A DNA stretch of 64,000 bases, taken from Balanoglossus misakiensis (taxonomy: Eukaryota > Hemichordata). Positions 54,470 through 64,000 of the stretch are shown piece after piece. How positions within the stretch are numbered: position 1 is the first letter of the stretch; each line of letters starts with the position of its first letter. The position numbers and the translations under genes were made by a program. The notes beneath the pieces were generated by a model. The model was not told the origin of the DNA, searched no databases, and was given only the letters and a program-made list of their open reading frames with translations. The stretch is taken from positions 6,696,001-6,760,000 of the forward strand of contig CM082586.2 of assembly GCA_040954595.2 (NCBI GenBank). The letters are read 5' to 3'.

Positions 54470-55888
54470 CATTGAAGACACATATAACGTTTTGTAGCTG
54501 TAGAGTATACCAAGAAGTCCCCCCATGAGAAAGCGTTTTAAGAAGCAAACACTAACATCAATAACGCGACCAGCATTGATTTATATACAGGTAGGCCGGG
54601 CGTGGCAAGACCATCATACATGTAACAGTGTGGACATAAACTTGATACTGTGCTGTCTTGTGTTTTAAGCTTTGAACACTGGTATGTTCACCACCTGCAC
54701 CAAACCAGTGGGAATCTACTTCAGTCGAACGTCGATTATCCGAACACTGATTATCCGGATTTCCGAACGCTTTTGGTACCGGCGGATTTTGTATCACAAT
54801 TCGTCAAGAAAATGCTGAATCAAAGGCATGCTGTCTGCATCGTAAGCACGTACCATTGTCTGAACGACTGTTTGTGGATCGATGCACTGGCGAACTACAT
54901 TTTTCTTGAGTCAGGTTTCAGACCGTGGCCTTTAGCTTTGCTGCAGTTAGAAGATTCGCGTGAAACTGTGTGACCCCTGACCCCGTAATCAGCTGTAATC
55001 TATCGAACTGAGCGAAGGCACGATTTCTATCTAATAGGGAAGGTCATCGAAAACAATGCAAGGTCCGTTCTACAGCCAAACAATTGACCATTCTAACAAA
55101 GAAATCAATAATTGTTTTGTTTTGTCTTGTTTGGTCACAAAAAAAACAAGTACCCATACGACCATGCTGACGGCAAAATCATGTTTGGTCAGTTCTCGTA
55201 CCAGGAGATCGTCATTGTGTGTTAATTGTTCACGTTTCCGTCGAATTCATTTACACCAACATGCATTTACATGTGTGACAATCAATGTTGATTATGTATG
55301 TCCTTGAGATTTTTCGCTGTTTCAACGCGGTGATATTTGTTCATGTTAAGTGACCACACTATTCACATTATTGGATTGAACATGATGTGAACTTTACTTT
55401 GTTAAGTGAAGATGAATAAAAACTACAAATCATAGTTCCCATGTAAAAACAAACTAACAAATAAATAAATAAATAAATACAAATGAGCGAATGTTCAACA
55501 GACATTCTCTGTTTACTAAAACGACACATTCATTCACTTTTGTTATCCAGTGCGGTGAGAGGGGGCGTACTGCATTTTCATTGGGTGTGAATGTCGTCGC
55601 CACCATGGCGAAAACTCAACTCAACCTCAGGACGTCACTTGTCCTTGCCCTTGTCCTTTCTCGTTTAAGAAACCTCATTTTTATTACATGCATATTTACA
55701 TTGCCTCCCCAACGATTTCTAAATGACCATGCTACAATATGTAATGAATATGTATATTTAATTAACGATGTGACCTCAACCGACCAGAAAGTATTGCATC
55801 GAAACTAGCCAAAACAATTTATGGCCATCCTTGCCGGCTAAGACATTTCCTATCATGGAACTGTATAGGTCTAAGTCATATCTAAGGT
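54470..55888. other. Intergenic stretch between the two BTB genes
   Basis: Holds a pogo-like terminal repeat (54,722) and an AAAT microsatellite at about 55,459-55,480. Open frames at 54,650-54,973 and 55,491-55,808 show no domain and overlap repeat sequence, so I do not call them genes. The 3' ends of both BTB genes face each other here. Confidence 0.55.
54722..54790. mobile_element. pogo/Tigger-like terminal repeat fragment
   Basis: CAGTCGAACGTCGATTATCC followed by further TTATCCGGAT and TTCCGAACG units resembles the ends of pogo/Tigger elements. The opposite end was not located. Confidence 0.45.
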
Positions 55889-57706
55889 TCACACGTCTGC
55901 GTTGCGACCACGCAGGCGTCGCCTTACCCTGCAAGGTACACACAGTAAATCGTATATGACTTTGGTGGCTCGTCTGAAATCGCTGATTTTCAAGGGTCTG
56001 TGTTCCGCGCAATGGACGTAACACGCCAAACAAGGGAAGCAACAGAACAGAAGCGGGTAAACCAGGCAGAAGCACGGATTCCCAGCATCCATTGCGTCGT
56101 GCTCCTCTTCCGTTGCAAACTCCACCGCGATCTCGTCTGTCTGCGCGCATGTGGTTATCTGCACGTCGCTCAGACTTTTGCCTCGTTTAGAAAACATCAC
56201 CGGAACTTCTAACTTGGCGATTTTCACCACGTGCCAGGGTTTCGTGATGATTGGGGGTAGCTTCAGCGCGCCTGCGTCGTTTTCGCCCATGTCAAAATAG
56301 CGGAGCCGACACGTCAGGGAGTCGAAGGCGTATACGACGTCTCCTATCGCCGTCACCAGACCACGTGTGGCCACGGTCGGAAAGTCGTGACACTGCCAAG
56401 CCGTTGTCAGCTTGCCGTCGTTATATGTAGACACCGTTGCCTCGTCTTCTACTACAACCAAAACTTTGAGATCAACGCCCGTGAGAAACTGAATCATCGG
56501 TTTCATTGACATGGGACTTGACGCGTGCGCTTCGCGAGAAATTCTTATTCCGTCCTCGGAACTGGACATAGCCAGTTCGACAAGGATGCCTCGGAAAACG
56601 CGCCCATTTCCACCGTGTTTCGCAGTCTCCTGCTGAACCAACACGTACAGGAATTCGTTGAAAGCGCATGCGTCTACGACACTGTTCTTAACATCGCCAA
56701 GCTCTTGACTATATGTGATGCTTTCTTTGGAGAAATTCACAGAATAATTCTTATCGCTGCTGATGTTATTGCTGGCATTGAGCTCAACCACTGTGACCGA
56801 TAATCGACCTTTTACAATACGAGAGCCGACCCGGTAGAATCTAGACCCGTCCGATGTCGTGATAGCGTGTGCTGGTGAGGGCGCCTCCGCATTTGAAGTG
56901 AAAGTCGCCAAGGAATTGGTTTTTGTGCTAAATGACGTCACCCTGACCGATTCCTTCGTGCATAGTTCGGAATAACACATAATATGGCCGTGAGAGGAAC
57001 TTCCGGTGAAAACCGAGTCATTGCTGACGCGTTCGTGTTCAGATAGACATATATTTCTGAGGAAAAGCCAGTCTTGGCGTTCGTCGTCATAGCAACACGC
57101 GACGTTTCCCCAGTCCCCCTCTCCGTCCGCTGTTCTGTGAAGCAAGATGGCCGCCACGGCTGTCCGCATGTACTTCCCGCTTGCCGCGACTTTGTCGTTA
57201 ACCGCGAGTTTCTCCTCGTCCGTCAGAGTCTGATATTCACCCGAGGTTTCTATCAGGTGGAAATGATCCGCGGCGAACTGTCTGGCGCTGTCCAAAATCC
57301 CCCTTACGCCACATTCCCTACTCGCCTCAAGAAATGTGAACCAATTTTCCAGATCGAGTTTGTCCGCCATGGCACTTTCAAATCTCTGGTGGTGGAGTTG
57401 AAGTACTTTTGCAGCTTCGAGGATATCTTTCACAGACGAACCAGCAAGAGAAAGATTTCCCTTGTATAAGAGGGTTAGGATCGTCTCCATGGCCGTGGAT
57501 GTTGGCGGAGATTCCGGGAAATCCACGACGAAGGGCCGAACTCCTTTATCGTTGTCTTTCGTCGCGGGCGAAAACCGCGTCTTGAAATATCCACAGTTCT
57601 CGGATAACACCTCCGAGTGGACAGCGAACGTTTTGGCGCCGACGGTGATCTCGACATCATGGGTGTCCCTTGTATATTTATCGTTTTCAATCGGAACGGC
57701 CTCCAT
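55889..57706 (-). CDS. Intronless BTB-BACK, Kelch-like protein, 605 aa
   Basis: One uninterrupted frame on the minus strand from MEAVPIENDKYTRDTHDVEI. The BTB domain covers about residues 14-105 (DVEITVGAKTFAVHSEVLS; ILTLLYKGNLSL), followed by a shortened BACK-like region (ENWFTFLEASRECGVRGILD). Residues 180-540 are beta-rich with tandem FYRVGSR-, FLYVLVQQ- and VVYAFDSL-type strands spaced like a beta-propeller, but the diagnostic Kelch GG and Y/W pairs are weak or absent. The last 60 residues hold a cysteine cluster (CFCLVYPLLFCCFPCLACYV) and a basic end. KLHL proteins usually recruit substrates to cullin-3 ligases; that role is inferred. A CRE (TGACGTCA, 57,993-58,000) lies about 290 bp upstream. 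The lack of introns is unusual beside its neighbours and suggests origin by retroposition or expansion of an intronless family. Confidence 0.82.
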   Translation of the reverse strand: MEAVPIENDKYTRDTHDVEITVGAKTFAVHSEVLSENCGYFKTRFSPATKDNDKGVRPFVVDFPESPPTSTAMETILTLLYKGNLSLAGSSVKDILEAAKVLQLHHQRFESAMADKLDLENWFTFLEASRECGVRGILDSARQFAADHFHLIETSGEYQTLTDEEKLAVNDKVAASGKYMRTAVAAILLHRTADGEGDWGNVACCYDDERQDWLFLRNICLSEHERVSNDSVFTGSSSHGHIMCYSELCTKESVRVTSFSTKTNSLATFTSNAEAPSPAHAITTSDGSRFYRVGSRIVKGRLSVTVVELNASNNISSDKNYSVNFSKESITYSQELGDVKNSVVDACAFNEFLYVLVQQETAKHGGNGRVFRGILVELAMSSSEDGIRISREAHASSPMSMKPMIQFLTGVDLKVLVVVEDEATVSTYNDGKLTTAWQCHDFPTVATRGLVTAIGDVVYAFDSLTCRLRYFDMGENDAGALKLPPIITKPWHVVKIAKLEVPVMFSKRGKSLSDVQITTCAQTDEIAVEFATEEEHDAMDAGNPCFCLVYPLLFCCFPCLACYVHCAEHRPLKISDFRRATKVIYDLLCVPCRVRRRLRGRNADV

Positions 57707-60179
57707 AGCGTTAATGATGTATTCGGTCCCAATTTACAATGTATCTGTAAGAGATGTAACACAGGTAATTATCGGGTTTATGAACTAAAATCTATCGTTA
57801 CTTTTCACCACGGGGGTGCGCCTTTTTTCCAGTGATGTTGCGCCGCACACTTGAAGCGTGGTCAGTGAAAGTCACACGTAGTGCCGGTGTTTTTACACCT
57901 TCTCATACGTATAGTGGTTAGACCCCCGTATTACCAAAGCAAGGCGGTTCCGCGGCGTAATACCATTCCCAGGGCTTCCGTTACTTTGCTTCTGACGTCA
58001 CAAGTACTGAAAACGTCAACCCTTGGGAAATCAATTGCTAGGCGAGTCTGTTGCGTGTGGTGGATGCTAATTTCCAAAGCTTTGAGGCACAGCCAAGGAT
58101 ATGTCCGTCCGAGCTTACAGCAAACCTCTGTTGGTAGGTCATCATTAGTCATCATTAGAATGGTATTTATCATCTGAATGTAAAATTGAAATCACTCTTT
58201 GTTTGAAACTGGGGCTGTATACTGTATACATAACACTACAATGCCTTTGTCTCATTTGAATGTATAATAAGCCAAAACAAAAAGACGGCACTTGACACAT
58301 GCCCGTGTCAAAGCCGAAATGATGGTCCGTGTCAAAATTATGGTGGTTGTGAGTACAATGTAATTTTGTATGGGCATGGACAATACGCTTCGTTTCGGCA
58401 CTTATTACCTATTTTCTAACCTATTTACTGACAACACACCCGGGAAACAACGAAAGACGGCCAATGGTATGACCCATTTCTCCGGTGGAAGTCGAAACCG
58501 CCCGGGCCAATGTCTACCAGTTACACGCTGCGAGATCTCGTGTATATACGCTTACACGAAGAGGAATGTATTCCTTTTTATAATGCCAGTAATGTAGTAA
58601 TGCGTGTACAAACATATCTCAAAAGACACATAGAAATAAACACCCTGCGTGGACCTCACAGATAGACAGAAAACATGCATTACAAAGCGATATTGTAGAA
58701 CCGGGAATTTATTTTATTATCGGTCACGCTGGTCGTAATAAATGACAAATAGCAATGTTATACCATGGGGGTACCATTGTCCCATCACGGTTATATTACT
58801 CAGCGATAATAAAGCGAACACCACTTTGATTGTCATAGAAATCACAGGCATCTTGCGATATCAATATCTTGATAATACTTTCTTATAACACTGCAGTTAC
58901 AATGTATTAATTGCTGTATACATGTATGTACACACCCAAAGGTGAGACATAAAGGGTATACATGTACATGTATTTGTAATATGTACGCCAGACGGGGCAT
59001 TGTGGTTAATGGGTCATTGAAAGTTGATGGGCCCCGTTTGAACGAGATCATTCATAGCGAAAGATTTGTCTAGAAAATCTCCTTCTCCGAATAAATTTAA
59101 AACACGCTCAATATTTGAAACGGTGTATAGAGTAGGTACATTTCGAAATTGATAACTTTACGGTGGTAGTCTTGCAATGAAATTCGTACAGCTACTGGCC
59201 TTGACTCCAACACGCGTATACCGACGGTTGCATTAAAGCCTTTACAAATGTAATTGTATATACTGAACGACATCATTCGATGCACCATTTTGAGAAACAC
59301 CCGTGTCGCCTATCTGTCGCCCATCGTCTCAACTGTGGACATTCATGTTTCAGAAGAAAAATACAAATGCGTACTTACACAATCAGAAGGCGTTGGCGAC
59401 TGTTTAGAATAAGTGCTTGTACATTCTGTGACGTCTCGGAGTGAGGTCGGATGGAAAATGTCAACGTATCTGAATGACCTGGTAGGTACAACGCCCCCAT
59501 GCGACCAGTACACGTATCTTAGCAAGCGCGCTGTGGATGTGACTGAACTTTTTGCACCTTTTTGACCTTTGTAACGTAGCATTTAAACAGACAAGTAATG
59601 CAGGGCGCGCGAATGTGTGACTGGGAAGGGGGTGGGTAAGGTATTGCTTGTAGTTAATGCTGCTTAATTTTCAAATTTAGTGTGATCGTGCCTGACTGTT
59701 TCAGAAGAAGAAATATTAATACAGTCGTTTTGAAAAAAATATATTAAAAAAACAACCTTATACATTGTGTATACCACTAAGTGTATCCCCCGTAAAGCCC
59801 ATATTACCATTCACCCTTAATAGTATGGCGCAATTATTCTACGAAAGGGAAGCAAAACCGAAAGAAGCTGGCTGCTGATTAATATCTAAGAATCGAAAGT
59901 AAAGCGATTTTGTTGTCAGGTTTCTGAATACATGTATTCCCAAGAAAGTGACGGTAACACGGCCGTGTGCTTAATAAAAATATAACGCCCAACTCACTCG
60001 GCCAGAGCCAAAAATAAATTCAGAATGTAATCCGGACTGAGATGAGGCGCGTGCCCCATTTTTGCTAGATGAACCTTTGACCTTTGACTGCACTACTATA
60101 TATGGGGCCTACTGCTGAAGGTTTCAACGATACGTGCGTCTGCAAACCCGTTCGTAAATTGGTAATTACAGACCGCGAT
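57707..60179. other. Intergenic stretch between the Kelch-like gene and the 449-aa gene
   Basis: Contains the upstream regions of both divergent genes: a CRE at 57,993 and a DR1/TATA unit at 60,071-60,103. A short EGF-like fragment occurs at 58,285-58,348 (see findings). No other exon recognised. Confidence 0.55.
60071..60103 (+). promoter_or_regulatory. Core promoter of the 449-aa gene: tandem nuclear-receptor half-sites and TATA box
   Basis: Three half-sites spaced by one base, GAACCT-T-TGACCT-T-TGACTG (60,071-60,090), form overlapping near-consensus DR1 elements on the minus strand. They lie six bases before TATATAT (60,097-60,103). The ATG is about 77 bp further on, a normal distance for a TATA-driven start with a short leader. 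Confidence 0.55.
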
Positions 60180-62817
60180 ATGGCTGGTAAGTATTTTAGA
60201 CTTTGACACTAGAAACACAACTGTCACTTATCGCCAAAACAAATTCATATGTCTCTCCGAATTGAGCACACGGTTTACTTCCTGGTATGTATGAAAGGTC
60301 GCAGGAAAGACCATCTTTGTATGCATGCATGCTGGACTAGCCCACTAGTCGCTTGGTGATTTTTTTGCCTTTATAAAGGTTCTCATGTATTTGCTTGCTT
60401 TGGGGGGAGTTTTTTGTACTGAGCTGAGTTTCGAATTCGGGGCTGGGCTTCAGGTTTCGGAAGCTCACTAGTCGCATGGTCTATGTGCATGCATGCCTGC
60501 TTATGCCTTCTCAGAATGTAAAATGAAACCAGAAAGGTGCGTTTTGTAGAAGTAATTACCCCAGCTAATGCTAAGATATAGCAAACAACCACAAAAATGC
60601 GATCTTTCTGTACTGTCTCCAACCTCATAAGGATATCATATGATTAATCGCAATCATGCAGAAATCTAGGAAATATACACTGAGACTGGATTGGTTGATT
60701 TGAATGCCCTTAGGCCCACTTAAACGTTCCCTTAACGAAGAAATGCCGGCCAAGAAGAAAATCCTGGTGTTCTCGAAGCTGGAGTCTTTCCGAAAGGCTT
60801 CGGAAGAAGTACAACACCGGCTCGAGGAACTTTTTCAAGATGACAAGACGGTTGAAATATCAAGCTATTCACACGCCAAGGATGGCGTCGACGATTTGCA
60901 GAGATATGCGAGTGTCACCGCAGTGGTTGTCATAGACGACAGACAGACTAGGACATTGGTAACGCCGTCAAGAAGAGACAAGAACGTGGATCACTGGGAT
61001 GAACTGCACATGCTCAGTTCAATAACAAATCCAGCAGGTAAACATTTACCCCAAATAACCACATTTTGGTTTTTAATTTTTGGCGAGTTTATGGCGTCGA
61101 TGATATTTGGGATTGGTAACTGATGTTGTGCGCTGGTGATGATACTGGATGTGTTAGCAGGGATACGCCTGTGATAATACCTGTACGCCTTTTTCATAAA
61201 GAGGGCGCCTTTCCCAGACGACGTGAAAACGGGGCCAGTGGGCACAGAGTAAAAACTTTATGGTCTCGTGTATATATCGTCGCTATAGTTGGGACCGACG
61301 TTCGACAGCCACATTTTATTGTGCGATGATGGCGGTGGTGGATACAATGTGGTCCAACTGATAGCGTTGTGTGAATCAGAGGTTTTAAACGACAAGTCAC
61401 AGTTGAGAACTACATGTGCTTACCTTGTTCTTGTCTATCCCCCAGATTCCATCTTGATTATCATCTACAGGAGCGATTGGTCGAGGGACCTCCAAGAGGA
61501 CGAATTGTTGGCCCATAATTGGCAAACCACCTGGCGGTACAATGACGATACCGCTAGCCGCCTTACACAAAACCAACGCTGTATCTCTGTTTGGGACGAT
61601 TTCAACCCGGCTCAAAGAAGAGCGATACGGTCATTTGTGGAGGAAGAGCAGCTTCGCACAATCGGGTGTCTTCGCGAGTCATGCGACATCGTTGGCAAAC
61701 ATCTGACTGGGGATGTCAATCGAGATTTAAGTGCCCTGGTCATTGGAGAACAAGAACTACCAGACAGACACTTCACTCGCGTTGAACTGGCGAACGCCCA
61801 CGCTCCCGGTGTACATGTCATGAACTACAGCCGTTTCAATTACAATTTTGCACATAATAATAATAATCATCTCACAGTGTACCAAACCACGGAATTTCCA
61901 ACAGTGCATCTGGAAAGCTCCTCACATTTCATGCAGATTTTCGAGGCGTGGAAGTCCAGGTCTGCATTTCCGAGACAGAAAACACCAATTGCCGTTGACG
62001 GCATCATTATTGTCGCCCATTGCAGCGAGTGTTTGGACAAGATAAATGCAGTCAAAGTTGAAATACAAAAGAAATTTTCAGGTAAAACTTTTTTTTACAA
62101 CTGCTGTTGATTAATTACGTTTGGTGATTAATCCTGTTTTATGTCCTCAAAAGTTAGTATAATACGAAACGGTTTACATGTACCTAGTCGTACGTAGTGA
62201 AGTTGAACATATCGATTGCTAATTAAAAATTGGAAAGATTCATAGTTTTTCTTCACAATACCATGACAACGGATTGTAAGGTTTATGATAACGGTAATGA
62301 CCCAACAATGCAAACTTGATCAATAAGGATTGACGACGCTTAATTGTAGTTGTGCTCACTGACAAGTGTAATTGTATAGGCAAACATGTTTACATACATG
62401 TAGTTTCTTAATTTTCCTCGTTTCTCTCTTTCAGACCGGTTTCAAGTGCTACGAGGAGGTCTAGTAACCACTGTCCTCTCCAGCAAAACCACATTGAGTA
62501 TGATCACTTATATATGCTCACACAGTATTGTCAAACGAGTCAGATGGCGGCCTTACGTGCTTGCTGTGTTTGTAGTAGCTCCGACGTATTTAACCGCGGT
62601 GTACCGATACAAAAGCAGGCCGTTCCATTTTCTTTTCGCCTTTGTTTCAAAGATACCGCGCATGCTTTCACGTACCTGCTTTTCGAATCGAGCTAATTAC
62701 GCTGGCGTCTTTATATATGCCACCGCGCTTATCTATGGCAGTTATTCACCAGACTTTTCACATTTGGAATTTGATGATTTAACCCTGGGGTCACCCACCT
62801 GCGTTCAATTGGATTAA
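60180..62817 (+). CDS. Unrecognised 449-aa protein with two Rossmann-like halves and hydrophobic C-terminus
   Basis: Four coding exons: 60180-60186, 60714-61037, 61446-62081, 62435-62817; 449 aa, phases agree. The first exon holds only seven coding bases (ATGGCTG). I do not recognise the family. Residues about 16-140 alternate strands and helices (KKKILVFSK, KTVEISSYS, VTAVVVIDD, DSILIIIYRSDW), as in TIR, SEFIR or flavodoxin-like folds, and a later segment (LSALVIGE, VDGIIIVAHCSECLDK) could be a second such half. The middle has charged helices (NPAQRRAIRSFVEEEQ). The last exon has two or three hydrophobic stretches (PYVLAVFVVAPTYLTAVY; NYAGVFIYATALIYG) and an acidic end, so it may be membrane-anchored. 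The last exon rests only on an open frame and splice sites, and a shorter form ending at a GTATGA donor near 62,500 is possible. The upstream promoter has a TATA box. Confidence 0.65.
60334..60485. repeat. Dispersed repeat, family J copy 2
   Basis: Starts GACTAGCCCACTAGTCGCTT like 40,697 and ends CTCACTAGTCGCATGGTC. Located in intron 1 of the 449-aa gene. Confidence 0.65.
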
Positions 62818-63590
62818 CTGAAACCTTTTTTGGGCACCATATAAACATTGTAAAAATGTTTTGACAAGTAAAATCTCGTCAATAGACGTCCCTGTGGCAT
62901 TGTTCCTGACAGAAGGGATTGAAGTTCTAAGAATCTAATCCAAGGGAAATGTGTTACGATGCTGTCATGTGACATTTAAGTGGATGTTTTCACGTCGGAT
63001 TTTTTTTGTACAGAACAGACTGTCTTTCATGGAAATTAGCTCAGCATTACAGAAGGTAGCTGTAGTAATGTTAGAGTCACTGAAATGTTTGTGTGATCGT
63101 AGACAGGTTTCACTCTCGCACGTTTCAAATACTGATAAGAATTGTTAAGCAATATTAAATTCCCCGATAGGTTGTGTTTTTTTCAGTCGGGGGGGGGGGG
63201 GTCGGTACATTGGTGGAGGGTCTCCTTGTATTTGTGTGTAAACTATTATGTCATACTATTTTAAGCTGTGGTTTAAGTTGCATCAAAATCGCACATCCTA
63301 GCCTACCAGCCGTGAATTGCGTATTTCACTATAAGTTTTCGAAAGGGTGAGGATTTTTACCGGTAACATATGCATTGTTTGGATAGTGTTTTTATTTTCC
63401 GCGTAAAAGACATTTCTAATTACATGTAAATGTATACACACAATGAAAATTATTTCAGTAATCAAATTGTTACCACCCAAATAAAGCATACACTTTTCAT
63501 AGATCAGTAACAGCCAATGGCTTGCCAGACTGCTAAATTTAATCGTGTGAAGGCGCTCCGGCCGTCTACATGTACCACATTCAAACCGGC
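62818..63590. other. Intergenic stretch
   Basis: 3' region of the 449-aa gene, with a G12 run near 63,188. On the minus strand AATAAA (about 63,391) would suit the candidate exon at 63,591-63,647. No other feature seen. Confidence 0.5.
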
Positions 63591-63647
63591 TCACTCCTGC
63601 AGAAGGTCACGGAGCGCCCGCACGCGACTGTCAGAGTCTATTGGCTC
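63591..63647 (-). CDS. Candidate terminal exon of a gene extending beyond 64,000
   Basis: On the minus strand a pyrimidine-rich CAG acceptor is followed by 18 codons, EPIDSDSRVRALRDLLQE, then TGA. An AATAAA lies about 200 bp downstream. The amphipathic end looks protein-like, but the segment is short and the rest of the gene, if real, must start to the right of the window. Confidence 0.3.
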   Translation of the reverse strand, partial: EPIDSDSRVRALRDLLQE

Positions 63648-64000
63648 CTGCGAGATGAGTAAAGGCTTAGATTGAGCGCAATAGATTCTGTTTAGTGGCG
63701 AATGCCTCCAGAATGCTCAACGAGATAGTGCTTTGAATAAATTGCCATTTTCTGAATAAAAATATCGTTTAAGTGACAGGTGTATGAAATATGCTTGATT
63801 TTGATTTATTCTCTGTCATATACCTGTATAATATTTTCTTATTATGTACAATCTTTAAGTACTGCTTATAAAGTAATAAATCTGCCTATACAATTTAAGA
63901 CCGACGTGGCTTTATTGTATCATATTGAATGATATTGTATTAAATCATATGTTCGTCTACGACTCGTGTGATGTTGCCAATCAACACACTCGTGGCGATA

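Noticed and set aside
54650-54973. 107-aa plus-strand open frame
   Set aside because: Overlaps pogo-like terminal repeat sequence and has no recognisable domain.

Overview
This window is intron-rich nuclear DNA from an animal. Exons are short with GT..AG introns, TATA-less and TATA promoters both occur, and the spaces between genes are full of small palindromic repeats and microsatellites. The gene set (SPAG1, ZNF706, RCC1L, a corin-like mosaic protease, a TRPC-type channel, BTB genes) fits a marine invertebrate, most likely a non-vertebrate deuterostome such as a lancelet, hemichordate or echinoderm. I cannot settle the species, and a lophotrochozoan is not excluded. No prokaryotic, viral or organellar segment was seen.

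Layout. 1-7,776 (+): 3' part of SPAG1, 18 exons, a dynein-arm assembly co-chaperone. 10,941-11,320 (-): a two-exon ZNF706 homologue, 73 aa. 12,706-16,301 (+): RCC1L, a mitochondrial RCC1-repeat protein, divergent from ZNF706 across a CpG-type promoter. 18,351-29,137 (+): a 22-exon, 1,196-aa protein with a coiled coil, a C2-like region and a multi-pass membrane domain; not firmly identified. 32,635-38,982 (-): a corin-like type II transmembrane serine protease (Frizzled, seven LDL-receptor class A modules, trypsin domain), first exon not found. 44,433-52,238 (+): a TRPC-like cation channel with an unusual extracellular loop and filter. 53,840-54,469 (+) and 55,889-57,706 (-): two intronless BTB genes, convergent. 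60,180-62,817 (+): a four-exon, 449-aa protein I do not recognise. 63,591-63,647 (-): a possible last exon of a gene lying beyond the window.

The genes do not form one pathway. SPAG1 and ZNF706 also lie together on human 8q22, so their closeness here is probably inherited. All exon models were built by hand from splice sites, and within each multi-exon gene the intron phases are consistent throughout.

Repeats. At least eight families of short palindromic elements occur, mostly in introns and intergenic DNA. The commonest is a ~92-bp element with TTAA at both ends and CCCTTTCACC termini, as expected of a non-autonomous piggyBac-type element. Two longer foldback elements (364 and ~515 bp) and several microsatellites are also present. 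The points most worth following are the channel's ~120-residue extracellular insertion and its GMGD filter, the unidentified 1,196-aa and 449-aa proteins, and orphan exon-like segments at 40-43 kb.
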